Source of the DNA: FEN-1350 sp964386005
GTDB taxonomy: Bacteria > Planctomycetota > Phycisphaerae > Sedimentisphaerales > Anaerohalosphaeraceae
Direction: 5' to 3'
DNA length: 64,000 bases
NCBI GenBank assembly: GCA_964386005.1
Contig: CAYLSB010000010.1
Coordinates: 1 to 64,000, forward strand
In this document: one piece after another, positions 33,834 through 42,743 of the stretch
Layout of the letters: every line of letters begins with the position of its first letter
How positions within the stretch are numbered: the first letter of the stretch is position 1
Notes under the pieces: model-generated
What the model was told of the DNA's origin: nothing
The model's input: the letters and a program-made list of their open reading frames with translations, nothing else
Database searches by the model: none
Translations under genes and position numbers: made by a program

Positions 33834-35153
33834 TTATGGTTTGTTCCCCTTCCGCTCTTGGAAGGTCTCAAAAAGGAATACCGCAAGAGAACTGGCCGAA
33901 CCTACCGCCAAGCGGGCATGCCTTGGCTGTAAACCTTTGGCTTTTGCGTCTTTTCCATGTCCTGAGCCGTAAAGTCCTCGAAGCTCAGCAAGCCCTTGTA
34001 CCATATTTCCAAGATTGCTGAGTACTTGTTTGATGACATCCGCTCCCTTGGCCTTCTCGGGGATGTCCTGAGGCAGAAGATCCAGTTTCTCGCGGACCTT
34101 TCTGACCAATTGCGGTAAATCGGAAGTGCCGGGGACGGTTTCCCCGCATTCGCGGAGTATGGTCTTGCAGATGGTTTCCACAAATTCCTTTGCTGTTCCA
34201 ATTGCCAATTCGGGATCTGATACGATCGACGCTTCCATCCGTGTTATCTGATTGGTTACATACTCTGCATTCAATATATCAATAATTGGTTTTGCAGCCC
34301 CCAAAGCAGGGCTGCCCTCTACGATTCGATGTCGTGCCGCGAACACCGGTTTGCCAGATATCCGCGCTCTTTCCACGATTTCCCATCCATCTGCATCAAG
34401 ATGCTGATTGAAAACACCGAGTATGCTTTCAACTTCCTGACTGTCTGGCCTGACAGCGGGGTGGATCATCTCGCAGAGAAAACGCAGAAATGCTTCATCA
34501 GAAGCGTGTAACAGGTCAAAACGCGGATCCGAAAACACCCAATTTTCCGGCCAATCATCAGGATTGAGTTCGCAGTGCTGATATATATCATCTCTTGCGG
34601 TTTTGAAGCTGTGATCCCGAGAAGGAAGGCTATCCAAGTCGTAAAGTCGCGAGAGAAACGCTGCTTCAGAAAATCTGCCAGACCAAGCGATTTTGCCGAG
34701 GAGGATAGCGTCAAAAATATTTCGCCGTGTGATTTCTGAAATTTGGCGGCCCGAGGGTACATCCTCAAATATCTGCCGTGCCTCAGGGGTAATTGGGGCA
34801 ATCTTTCCATTTTGATACTTAAATCCGTCTTTCTTTAAGCATAAAATTAGTCCCTCGAATGCCTTCTCAGCAGTCGTGATGTCATATTGAGTCGGTATCT
34901 TCTGATTTGCAGCGTTTAAGATGTTTTCATAGGCGGTAAGAAGACGAAGAACATCAGCAGGATTTGTAAAGTCCAGAGTGTGGTAATGCTGTTCGACAAA
35001 CGATCTCCTTGAACCGCTAACTTGAGGAATGTACTGGCGGTCGCAATCGACATGAGCCGCCTCGAACTCCATCTCGATATCCCGGAGTTTCCAATAAACG
35101 AGAAATTCACGAAACTCATTTCGCGTTTTCTTACTGATGAATTCTCTGTTCAT
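33834..35153 (-). CDS. AbiJ/Abi_C-type abortive-infection family protein
   Basis: In this 439-residue protein the middle part (about 135-300) contains ITRRNIFDAILLGKIAWSGR, FLSRLYDLDSLPSRDHSF, WVFSDPRFDLLHASDEAFLR and MIHPAVRPDSQEV, which resembles the N-terminal domain of AbiJ-type proteins. The C-terminal part (about 305-430) contains SDPELAIGTAKEFVETICKT, GLAELRGLYGSGHG and RHARLAVGSASSLAVFL, diagnostic of the Abi_C domain. Such proteins are implicated in phage-triggered growth arrest; the toxic activity is not known here. CGGAG precedes the ATG. Its neighbours, a zinc-ribbon protein upstream and a GIY-YIG-like protein downstream, are co-oriented. The visibly lower GC of this stretch suggests acquired DNA. 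Confidence 0.75.
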   Translation of the reverse strand: MNREFISKKTRNEFREFLVYWKLRDIEMEFEAAHVDCDRQYIPQVSGSRRSFVEQHYHTLDFTNPADVLRLLTAYENILNAANQKIPTQYDITTAEKAFEGLILCLKKDGFKYQNGKIAPITPEARQIFEDVPSGRQISEITRRNIFDAILLGKIAWSGRFSEAAFLSRLYDLDSLPSRDHSFKTARDDIYQHCELNPDDWPENWVFSDPRFDLLHASDEAFLRFLCEMIHPAVRPDSQEVESILGVFNQHLDADGWEIVERARISGKPVFAARHRIVEGSPALGAAKPIIDILNAEYVTNQITRMEASIVSDPELAIGTAKEFVETICKTILRECGETVPGTSDLPQLVRKVREKLDLLPQDIPEKAKGADVIKQVLSNLGNMVQGLAELRGLYGSGHGKDAKAKGLQPRHARLAVGSASSLAVFLFETFQERKGNKP

Positions 35154-35322
35154 TTAATCGGCTCCGACGAAAATGTTTCATCGCCCACATCCCTAAAAGA
35201 ATCATCGCCCGATCTTTTGATCTAATTGGGCATTCACCCGTCTCATCTTCGCCACTGCGGCCAATTCTTTGCTGACAATTCACTTGCCCAGCGGAGCAAA
35301 TGCCATCAAATTTCTCATTAGA

Positions 35323-35805
35323 TTAAGGCTGCTTCAGTACCGCAGCGGCCGTTTTCGTGGCGAATTCCATCATTACATTGTATGCCACAATTCCGCATAA
35401 CTTTAATCGCTTTTTGATCCTCATGGCCGATGGTTCGGCCTGTGGGATATCTCGAGAAATGTTTCTAATATCCTGTTTGGTTTGTTCGAGTTCCTTTTCA
35501 TCCAGTTTTCCAGACTCAATAAACAACTCGATAGCCGCCTGAATATTTCGATCAGTCCATGGATATGGTTTTCCACAGTTGTGGCAGTAAGAAGGAGGCT
35601 TTTGCAGGTTAATTTTAGAGAATGGTGGTCTGGGGCCTGTCCTTTGAGCGCCTTGTATTGCCGATGAACAGGATGGGCAATTTATAACGGTTTTTTCACC
35701 ACATATTTGACAGAATTTTTTGTTATCTGCTGGGCAAGTAATCACAGAATCATTTACAATATGTCCATTAAGGCATATTTGAGCGGCATCATTGTAAACA
35801 TTCAT
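35323..35805 (-). CDS. DUF2321-like zinc-ribbon protein
   Basis: The product has 160 residues. ATG 35805 is chosen over ATG 35826 because GGAGG lies six bases upstream. It starts MNVYNDAAQICLNGHIVND, then has paired cysteine motifs CPADNKKFCQICG, CPSCSSAI and YCHNCGKPYPW, consistent with two zinc ribbons. The C-terminal half is helical and ends in a hydrophobic segment (LCGIVAYNVMMEFATKTAAAV). This arrangement matches the DUF2321 family of unknown function. It is the first gene of the minus-strand trio with the Abi-like and GIY-YIG-like genes, though a 169-base gap separates it from the second. Confidence 0.68.
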   Translation of the reverse strand: MNVYNDAAQICLNGHIVNDSVITCPADNKKFCQICGEKTVINCPSCSSAIQGAQRTGPRPPFSKINLQKPPSYCHNCGKPYPWTDRNIQAAIELFIESGKLDEKELEQTKQDIRNISRDIPQAEPSAMRIKKRLKLCGIVAYNVMMEFATKTAAAVLKQP

Positions 35806-36250
35806 TCGATTCCTCCATTGTTCCATATCTCCTTGAATTTCCAGTTCTTACAATCCCGCCAATTTTGTTTCCTTCGCTCACCGTTTTTATTCGATATGTA
35901 TTTTATCTTTTATCTTTAATTTTATATCTTTGTCTATTCTACCGCGCCAATTCCGATATCTTCAAGCAAATATCTCCATCGTTTTTCAATTTCTTCGTGT
36001 TAGGCCTACATTCATTTTACCTCGTCCATTAAAATAATTGTCAATCTTCAATATTCAATAGTCAATTGAAATGTCCTGTCCATCCCTGTTAAGTATTGTC
36101 GTTTCCTAAATCCTAACCCCAGTATCCTAAATCCTGTTCTATAAATCATGTAAATCCCGTCAATCGCGTCTAATGAATTTGTTTTCGTGGCTTTCGTGTT
36201 TTTCGTGGTTAATAAAAACCGCAATCTAAAATCCGCAATCCGCAATTGGT
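35806..36250. other. AT-rich gene-free spacer
   Basis: No supportable gene lies in these 445 bases. The part near the DUF2321-like gene is strongly AT-rich (repeats of TTTTATC and TATCTTT around 35893-35937) and may carry its promoter. The far part contains short direct repeats, TTTCGTGG at about 36182-36211 and CGCAATC/CGCAATT at about 36220-36246, plus the run CAATCTTCAATATTCAATAG. Confidence 0.6.
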
Positions 36251-38500
36251 TCACTTTCCCCCGCTCTTTTGCAGCGCCTCCAGATATTCCTTCTCCCCGA
36301 TCCGGCTGACCATCGTCCTGCCCGGATACATCGTCCGGAACATCTCACGAAACGCATCCTCAATCTCGACAACCCGCCGATACTCGCGCCCGGCCGTCTC
36401 CGCATCCCCCAGCCGCTCCGCCAGCCGAGCCATCCGCAGATGCCCCCGATCCGACGCCGGATACCGCCGCGTCATCTGCCGTGCCCACTCCATCGCCTGC
36501 TCCAGCGCCCGTTTTTGCTCGGCGCCCGCCGACAATTCAGCAAGCTGCTCATACGACTCGCTGAGTTTCTCGAAGGCCTTGAATCCCGCCGGATTTTTCA
36601 TCGCCGAAAGCGTCAGAGCCGCAATCGCCTTCCGCACCGCCTCCGGCTGCCGGTTTGCCTGCCCGATCTGCAAATACGTTATGCCGAGAATCCTCGACCA
36701 GTCCGGATTCAGCGCGTCGGCCTCGATCGCCTCGCCCAAAAGCTCCGTCGCCTGCATCGCCGTCGGCGCCCGCATCGCTTCCTGATGCAGCCGCCCGGCC
36801 CGTACCGCCGGCTCGACGCCCCACGTCCACCAGCCCCATCCCGCCGCCGCAATGAATCCAATCGCCGCCGCCCGCATCGACGCCGGCAGCCGGATCGATC
36901 GCTTCGCCGCCGTCCCCATCGCCGATCTGCACGCAAGCATCATCCAAAACGCCGTCCACACCCCCGGCTCAAAGATCGCAAAATCCACAAGGTTCGCGAT
37001 CAGCGTCGCCGCAATACCGCAATCCAGCAATGCCCGAGCCGTCGAATCTTCTTCCAGCGCTTTGGAGCGGGCCCTCTTCCCGAACGCAAAAATGATCATC
37101 GCCGCCGCAAATACCAATACCGGAGTCACGTGCAGATATATATACACGAAAATCCGTTGCTCTTCCGTTCCCGCTTGTTCCCCCCTCATCAAGACCGGCC
37201 GTACTGCCAACATGACAATACACAAAACCGCCCCGACAATCCCCACCGCCCACGGCCCAATCCCGCCATCCGCCGTTGGCTCACTATCCGGCTCTTGCCG
37301 CCGCCGATAAAATCCACGCACGACCGGCCAGCCCGCCGCCAGCAAAAATCCCGCCAGCCCCAGCGGCCCGTACTGACTCAGCACGCTCAACGCCATATTA
37401 TGCGGATCCTGCACGGTCTCCAGCGATTCCGGACTCTTGTATTGCGTATAATATGTCCCGAAGTTTCCCCCGCCCACGCCCGTCAGCGGATGCTCCTTGA
37501 TCATCTCCGCCGCGCCCACCCAGTATTGCCATCGCACCAGCATTCCGTTGCCGCCGGGCAGACGACCGTTCTGCAGTCCGGTATGAATCGTCGCGCCGAC
37601 GCCGATAAATACGCTAAAGACAATCGCCATTGTCAGCAATATCCGATGCCGCCTCATCCAATTCCCCCACAGCCGCCACGCCGCAAACATCGCGCCCCCG
37701 ACGATCGCGGAGCCGATCGCGCCCTTGCTCTGCGAAATCGCCAGCGCCCCCAAGACCGCTATGCCCATCAATCCATCCAGCGCAACAAATCCTCGAACCG
37801 TCGGATCCTCCTTCGCTTGCCGCCATCGCTGGGCCATCAGCGCCGCCGCCGCGAACACCGCCAGTATCGCAAATGATCCCGCCGAGTTGCTCGTCTTAAA
37901 AAAACCGCGAATGTCCCTCGAATATAACCGATGTTCGTATAGACTCGCCTGAAACGTCCCCGGCTCGATCCCCATCAATCGCAGTTGCGCCTCCGGGTCC
38001 TTCTCGTATTCCTCGATCAACATCGTGTTGCCGGCGCTCCTCTGCTCCCAGCACTGGTACAGATTCACCGCCGCCAGCGATACAACCGCCATCAGCACAA
38101 GCCGCACATGCCGCCTGTCCAGCCACTGCGTCAGCATCACGGCCGTAATCATCCCCGACATCCACAGCCCCGCCTCCGTCACCGCCGCCCGCGTATGCGA
38201 TGCGACGCCGATCCCCACGCCCGCCGCCGCGGCCCACATCGCAATGCCGATTCCCATCCCGCTGGATCGATACGTCCACTGCCGCCGCAAAAATTGCCCC
38301 GCCAGCCACGCCCCCGCCGCCGCCATCAGCGCCGTCGAGAGAATCACGCTGTAGGCCTCGTTGGTCAGCGGCTGATAGGCATCCATCGTCGGCGCCTGCG
38401 GGCTTTCCGTGTAGGTTGCGCGCAGACAAAGGATCCCCACAACCAGAATGATGCAGACAAAATTCCACGACAGGATCTTCTTGCCGGCCGTCTCGTTCAT
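36251..38500 (-). CDS. O-antigen ligase-like membrane protein with TPR tail
   Basis: The 749-residue protein starts after GAGGAAA. It has about a dozen hydrophobic helices (for example FVCIILVVGILCL, SVILSTALMAAAGAWLAGQF, FAILAVFAAAALMA) and the large-loop motif HPLTGVGGGNFGTYYTQYK followed by DPHNMALSVLSQYGPLGLA, which is the Wzy_C/O-antigen ligase signature. The soluble C-terminus (about 580-749) contains TPR-like helices (AIEADALNPDWSRILGITYL and YPASDRGHLRMARLAERLGD). It likely joins or polymerises surface glycans in the inner membrane, on the periplasmic side. No other glycan-assembly genes flank it. It is strikingly GC-rich and alanine-rich compared with the neighbouring spacer. Confidence 0.82.
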   Translation of the reverse strand: MNETAGKKILSWNFVCIILVVGILCLRATYTESPQAPTMDAYQPLTNEAYSVILSTALMAAAGAWLAGQFLRRQWTYRSSGMGIGIAMWAAAAGVGIGVASHTRAAVTEAGLWMSGMITAVMLTQWLDRRHVRLVLMAVVSLAAVNLYQCWEQRSAGNTMLIEEYEKDPEAQLRLMGIEPGTFQASLYEHRLYSRDIRGFFKTSNSAGSFAILAVFAAAALMAQRWRQAKEDPTVRGFVALDGLMGIAVLGALAISQSKGAIGSAIVGGAMFAAWRLWGNWMRRHRILLTMAIVFSVFIGVGATIHTGLQNGRLPGGNGMLVRWQYWVGAAEMIKEHPLTGVGGGNFGTYYTQYKSPESLETVQDPHNMALSVLSQYGPLGLAGFLLAAGWPVVRGFYRRRQEPDSEPTADGGIGPWAVGIVGAVLCIVMLAVRPVLMRGEQAGTEEQRIFVYIYLHVTPVLVFAAAMIIFAFGKRARSKALEEDSTARALLDCGIAATLIANLVDFAIFEPGVWTAFWMMLACRSAMGTAAKRSIRLPASMRAAAIGFIAAAGWGWWTWGVEPAVRAGRLHQEAMRAPTAMQATELLGEAIEADALNPDWSRILGITYLQIGQANRQPEAVRKAIAALTLSAMKNPAGFKAFEKLSESYEQLAELSAGAEQKRALEQAMEWARQMTRRYPASDRGHLRMARLAERLGDAETAGREYRRVVEIEDAFREMFRTMYPGRTMVSRIGEKEYLEALQKSGGK

Positions 38501-38597
38501 GATGTTTCCTCGTCCCGCTGCCGCCGACCGGCTTTCAGAATGGATTGTGGATTCATGGTTTCCTCGGCCGCCCGGAGTGCAAACCCAAAGGATTTCC

Positions 38598-39056
38598 TTA
38601 ACGGATCTCGTAGATCATCGCCGTCTCGTCGCAGTGTTCCTGCTTGCTGCACTTGGCGCAATCGCTCCACACTTTCATCGGCAGTTCGCGCTTATCCACC
38701 ACCGCAAAACCCAGCTTCTCGAAAAATCCCGGCGTCATTGTCAGCGTAAACAGCTTGCGAACTCCCAGTTCCCGGGCCGTTTCCGCCGCCATCAGCACCA
38801 TCGCCCGCCCGACGCCCTGGCCGAACAGGTCTTCACGCACCGCCAGCGATTTGATCTCCGCCAGGTCCGACCACACCACCTGCAGCGCACAGCATCCGAC
38901 CACGGCACCGGCATCATCCTCGGCCACGTTGAAACTCCGCAGGTTCTCGTAAATATCCGGCATCGACCGGAACAGCATCCGATCCTGCTCGGCGTATCGC
39001 GTGATCAGCGAATGAATCGCCGCCGCGTCCGTCACTTTGGCATCGCGTATCTTCAT
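38598..39056 (-). CDS. Short-form N-acetylglutamate-synthase-like GNAT acetyltransferase
   Basis: The 152-residue product starts at ATG 39056 (MKIRDAKVTDAAAIHSLI); the frame is open further upstream. The GNAT acetyl-CoA site is seen as IKSLAVREDLFGQGVGRAMV, with FFEKLGFAVVDKRELPMKV near the end. The terminal phrase WSDCAKCSKQEHCDETAM with three cysteines is typical of the short ArgA-like acetyltransferases that supply N-acetylglutamate in bacteria lacking classical ArgA. Its likely role is the first step of arginine synthesis, in the same pathway that uses carbamoyl phosphate from CarAB about 30 kb away. Other GNAT substrates cannot be excluded. Confidence 0.75.
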   Translation of the reverse strand: MKIRDAKVTDAAAIHSLITRYAEQDRMLFRSMPDIYENLRSFNVAEDDAGAVVGCCALQVVWSDLAEIKSLAVREDLFGQGVGRAMVLMAAETARELGVRKLFTLTMTPGFFEKLGFAVVDKRELPMKVWSDCAKCSKQEHCDETAMIYEIR

Positions 39057-39219
39057 ACCCCCATCATACCACATCCCCGCCGCCTGACAAGCCCTCATTA
39101 TCCCCCGTCTTTATCCGCCTTTTCCCTTGACACCTTCTCCGTTTCTTCCTACAATTTTCGCGTTTTAGGCATTGAGGTCTTAAAGGATAGATGACAAGCC
39201 CTCCAGGAAAGGATTGGAT

Positions 39220-39327
39220 ATGAGTAAGAGTCGCGACACGAGAAAAGAGGCGAAAAAGAAACCGACGAAAACCCTCAAAGAACGACGACAAGAGAAGAAG
39301 CTGAAACGAGAAAACCGATTCGCGTAA
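39220..39327 (+). CDS. Very small basic protein (35 residues)
   Basis: ATG 39220 to TAA 39325-39327 encodes MSKSRDTRKEAKKKPTKTLK and 15 further residues, nearly half of them Lys or Arg. GGAAAGGA lies 7-8 bases upstream, a good ribosome binding site. Short proteins beginning MSKS-x-D-T-K/R-K-E occur in diverse bacteria as I recall them, and their role is unknown. A nucleic-acid or ribosome association is only a guess from charge. The 212 bases between it and the repeat at 39540 show no gene. Confidence 0.62.
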   Translation: MSKSRDTRKEAKKKPTKTLKERRQEKKLKRENRFA

Positions 39328-39539
39328 CCGCAACAGAGAAAAAGGGGCTGATCTTTTCCATGGGTATGAGGAATTGACGCCTTTTTGAATCGACAGATTC
39401 GTTCGAGGGATCGTTCAAATCCGTCATCATCCGATCTGTCCTTTCCGGACGGATCTGTATTCTTGTCATGCCTCACATGCCATCATTCCCACAGGATCGC
39501 CTCTGGCGAACCGATCGCGACACTTGGCCGCTACAGCGG

Positions 39540-40012
39540 ACCTCTATCTATGCAGAACCGAATTCAGACTTCGATCTTGTCTTGTCAGTCGATCCGAATA
39601 TAATACGTGCAAGATGAGTGATTCAAACCACGGAAGGTGATCTTGGATGTCGTCCGGTCAGAAGCTATCGAAAACCCATTGGAAGATACGCCCGGCCGTT
39701 ATGCAGGCCGCGGAGTTGGCCCGCGGGCTCGGCACAAGCCCGATCCTGGCACAGGTTCTTGTCAATCGCGGCATATCGACCGTCGAAGAGGCGAAGGTCT
39801 TTCTCAATCCAAAACTGACCGACCTGATCGAGCCGGAACGCATGCCGGGCGTCGAGACGGCCGTGCGGCGGGTTGTACAGGCCCTGCGGCAAGAGGAGCC
39901 AATCTGCGTCTATGGCGACTATGATGTCGATGGCATCACGGGCGTTTCGATCCTGTGGTACCTCTTGACCCTGCTCGGCGGCAAGATTGATTACTACATC
40001 CCCCACCGCATC
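39540..40012 (+). repeat. Right copy of the 473-bp direct repeat
   Basis: It is identical to 1475-1947 except at 39548 and 39995. It spans the recJ promoter, ribosome binding site and codons 1-122 of the intact gene. Beyond 40012 the recJ frame continues normally, so this is the functional copy. Confidence 0.93.
39577..39604 (+). promoter_or_regulatory. recJ promoter
   Basis: TTGTCT (39577-39582), 16 bases, then a perfect TATAAT (39599-39604). The GGAAGGTGA ribosome binding site at 39631-39639 is seven bases before the ATG. Confidence 0.62.
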
Positions 40013-41395
40013 GACGAGGGCTATGGCGTTAATGCCGAGGCGATTCGCCAGATCGCTGAAACCGGCGCCAAGCTGATCATCACCGTCGATTGCGGAATAA
40101 CCGCAGTTGAGGAAACGCTTCTGGCAAGGCAACTGGGTATGGACATGATCATCACCGACCATCACCAACCCCAGGAGATCCTGCCCAAGGCAACTGCCCT
40201 CGTCCACCCCCGGCTCGATCCGACATATCCCAATCCGGATTCCGCTGGGGCGATGGTCGCCTTTAAACTGGCCTGGGCCGTAGTCAACTTTCTCAAGAAC
40301 GGCCGCCGAGCCGATGAACCACTTCGGCAATTTCTCATCAATTCCACGACGTTAGCGGCGATAGGAACCATTGCCGATGTCGTTGATCTGCGCGGGGAAA
40401 ACCGCATCTTGACCCACTATGGCCTCAAGGCCCTGGTCGAGCCCCGCATGATCGGTCTTCGCGCTCTGATTGAATCGGCCGAATTGACCGATGAAACTCT
40501 GGATAGCTACGACATCGCGTTCCGCCTGGCACCGATGCTCAATGCCGCCGGCCGTATGGGCCATGCACGGTTGGCTGTGGAATTGCTCACGAGCGAAAAT
40601 GAACTTCGTTGCATGCAGATCGCCCGATACCTCAAGGATCAGAACCGCCGACGTCAGCAGACACAGCGCGACATTTTTCAGCACGTTCGCCAGCAAATCC
40701 ACTCGCTGGGCCTGGATCATCCCGATCGAAAGACGATCGTGCTTTCCGATGAATCCTGGCATACCGGGGTCATTGGCATCGTCGCTTCGCGCGTCGTCGA
40801 AGAATTCCACCGCCCCGCGATCCTGATCAACACCGGAAGCGGCGCCGACATCGCGCAGGGTTCCGCACGTTCGATCGACGGATTCGACATCCATCAGGCC
40901 ATCGCGGCCTGCACGGAACACATCGTGAGCTTCGGCGGACACAGTAAGGCCGCCGGCGTTCGTCTTCGAACCGACAAAATCGCCGATTTCGCCGCGGCCT
41001 TCGAACAATACGCGCGGGACCACATGTCGCAGGAACCGCCTGTCTCCATTATCGACATCGACGCCGAATACCCCATTGGGCAATTCGGATCACACATCAT
41101 AAAAGAACTCGCCCGACTGGAACCCTTCGGCCAGGGCAATCCACGCCCGGTCTTTGCCACCCGCGGCGTCCGCTGGATCGCCCCGCCGCGCAAGGTCGGC
41201 CAGCGCGGCGACCATCTGCAACTGGCCGTGACCGACCAGACGGCCTCCGTCCGCTGTATCGGCTTTGACATGGGCCGTCTCGAAAAAAAGATCCTCGAAA
41301 GCGATTGCTTCAATGTCGCATACGAAGTCCAGTTCGACAACTACAGAGGCAACGACGCCATTCAGTTCGTTCTCAGGGAGATCCAATTCGAATGA
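39647..41395 (+). CDS. recJ: Single-stranded-DNA-specific 5'-3' exonuclease RecJ
   Basis: The 582-residue length is normal for RecJ. The protein degrades single-stranded DNA in mismatch and recombination repair. Motifs in order are VYGDYDVDGITG (residues 88-99), TVDCGITAVEE, IITDHHQPQE (the DHH motif), LAAIGTIADVVDLRGENR and the DHHA1 region QGSARSIDGFDIHQAI with SFGGHSKAAGVRL. All DHH-family metal ligands that I can place are present. The last codons overlap the start of the GH5-like gene by four bases (ATGA). Its first 122 codons are duplicated near the left edge of the window. Confidence 0.97.
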   Translation: MSSGQKLSKTHWKIRPAVMQAAELARGLGTSPILAQVLVNRGISTVEEAKVFLNPKLTDLIEPERMPGVETAVRRVVQALRQEEPICVYGDYDVDGITGVSILWYLLTLLGGKIDYYIPHRIDEGYGVNAEAIRQIAETGAKLIITVDCGITAVEETLLARQLGMDMIITDHHQPQEILPKATALVHPRLDPTYPNPDSAGAMVAFKLAWAVVNFLKNGRRADEPLRQFLINSTTLAAIGTIADVVDLRGENRILTHYGLKALVEPRMIGLRALIESAELTDETLDSYDIAFRLAPMLNAAGRMGHARLAVELLTSENELRCMQIARYLKDQNRRRQQTQRDIFQHVRQQIHSLGLDHPDRKTIVLSDESWHTGVIGIVASRVVEEFHRPAILINTGSGADIAQGSARSIDGFDIHQAIAACTEHIVSFGGHSKAAGVRLRTDKIADFAAAFEQYARDHMSQEPPVSIIDIDAEYPIGQFGSHIIKELARLEPFGQGNPRPVFATRGVRWIAPPRKVGQRGDHLQLAVTDQTASVRCIGFDMGRLEKKILESDCFNVAYEVQFDNYRGNDAIQFVLREIQFE

Positions 41396-42717
41396 AAATC
41401 GCTCGCGATACGACGTTCAGATTCATATTGATGATTCTGACCGCTGGATTATCGTGTATGGCTGCAGGAGGGGCTGCAACATTACCGACACCTCCAAAAT
41501 TCCCGGCCGGATTCCTGACACGCCAAGGGAGTCGTCTGATTCTCGACGGAAAGGAATTCCGGGCCGTCAGCTTCAATAAGTACGATCTGTTTGAGCAATC
41601 CGCCCTTCGCGAACTGACACATCCCGGCGAGGGCGAATTCGAATTGGCTGAACAAGCCCTCAAGGAACTCCACAATCATGGATTCACGATTATCCGGACG
41701 AATGTTTCACCGTACTGGTCGGGAACGTGGAAAAAGATTTGGCTTGACGACGACCCGCAAAAACAGATGGAGAAACGCCGTCGCTACTTCGAACAATTCG
41801 ACGCCGTGCTCGACTTATGCGACACGTATCAGATTCGGATCATTGGTTCGCTGTGCTGGTTCGTGGCCAATCTCGGGGATCTGGGACACAACAACCTGCG
41901 ACTGGCCATGACCAATCCCAACAACGCCGGCCGCAAGGTCGTCGAGGAGTACATGCGGGAAGTGGTTGCTCGGTACAAAGACCGGGCCACCATTGCCATG
42001 TGGGAACTCGGCAATGAGTGGAACCTTGCCGCCGACCTTCAACTGCCCGATGGCCCCATCAACAAAGACGGTCTGTCGCTGACGACGCAACCGGTGATCC
42101 GCGACCGTTCCAACAATTTCACCAGCGACAATCTGGCAACCTGCACCCGGCAGATGGCGCGGATGATTCGCTCCATCGATTCCCATCACCTGATCACCAC
42201 CGGCCACAGCAGCCCCCGGCCATGCGCGATGAACCTGTTGAAGGCCGCCCGCGCCAACCAAGGCGGCGGCTGGGTTAACGATACCCCCGAGGATATCGAA
42301 CAAATCCTTCGCCTTCTTCATCCCGACCCTATCGATGTCATCAGCATTCATTTTTACGGCGATGCGGTCTCGGCGTTCGGCAAATCGAAAACCGATCCGT
42401 CCAATATCGCGGTTTATCAGCGGATGGCCGAGAAAATCGGCAAGCCCCTCTTGATCGGCGAGATCGGTCCCTATGAAGGAACCCCTCGCCGGTTTACCGC
42501 CCCCGAAACGATTGACGTGACCCGCAACCAGCTCCTGCAGATCGTCGCCGCCAAAGTCCCGATCACGCTGTTTTGGACTTTTCGGGATGACCGAAGCCGG
42601 AATATCCCCGATGCGGAATTTCAACTGGCGTATGGAAAAACCGACGAAGTCCTGAACATGATCGAGCAGGCCAACAAGGCCTTCGTGGATCCAACCGACC
42701 CGGCAAGGACCCGCTGA
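41392..42717 (+). CDS. Secreted GH5-like glycoside hydrolase (cellulase/mannanase fold)
   Basis: The 441-residue product starts at the ATG that overlaps the recJ stop. An N-terminal signal (FRFILMILTAGLSCMAAG) is followed by a TIM barrel. The acid/base is in MWELGNEWN (Glu209) and the nucleophile is probably in LLIGEIGPYEG (Glu357). Other barrel phrases are GFTIIRTNVSPYWSG, DPIDVISIHFYGD and PITLFWTFRDDRSRNIPDAE. The family hydrolyses beta-linked glucans or mannans; the exact substrate is unknown. Four-base overlap with recJ implies co-translation, odd for a DNA repair enzyme and a secreted hydrolase, and probably reflects compact packing only. Confidence 0.8.
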   Translation: MKIARDTTFRFILMILTAGLSCMAAGGAATLPTPPKFPAGFLTRQGSRLILDGKEFRAVSFNKYDLFEQSALRELTHPGEGEFELAEQALKELHNHGFTIIRTNVSPYWSGTWKKIWLDDDPQKQMEKRRRYFEQFDAVLDLCDTYQIRIIGSLCWFVANLGDLGHNNLRLAMTNPNNAGRKVVEEYMREVVARYKDRATIAMWELGNEWNLAADLQLPDGPINKDGLSLTTQPVIRDRSNNFTSDNLATCTRQMARMIRSIDSHHLITTGHSSPRPCAMNLLKAARANQGGGWVNDTPEDIEQILRLLHPDPIDVISIHFYGDAVSAFGKSKTDPSNIAVYQRMAEKIGKPLLIGEIGPYEGTPRRFTAPETIDVTRNQLLQIVAAKVPITLFWTFRDDRSRNIPDAEFQLAYGKTDEVLNMIEQANKAFVDPTDPARTR

Positions 42718-42743
42718 TCCGGCCGATGGATCTTGTATTCTAT

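Noticed and set aside
36269..37876. 535-codon plus-strand frame opposite the O-antigen ligase-like gene
   Set aside because: It is proline/arginine-rich shadow sequence of a GC-rich gene; the minus frame has membrane helices and a ligase motif.
39385..39603. 72-codon frame ending in the recJ upstream region
   Set aside because: No ribosome binding site or family resemblance; it overlaps the recJ promoter and repeat edge.
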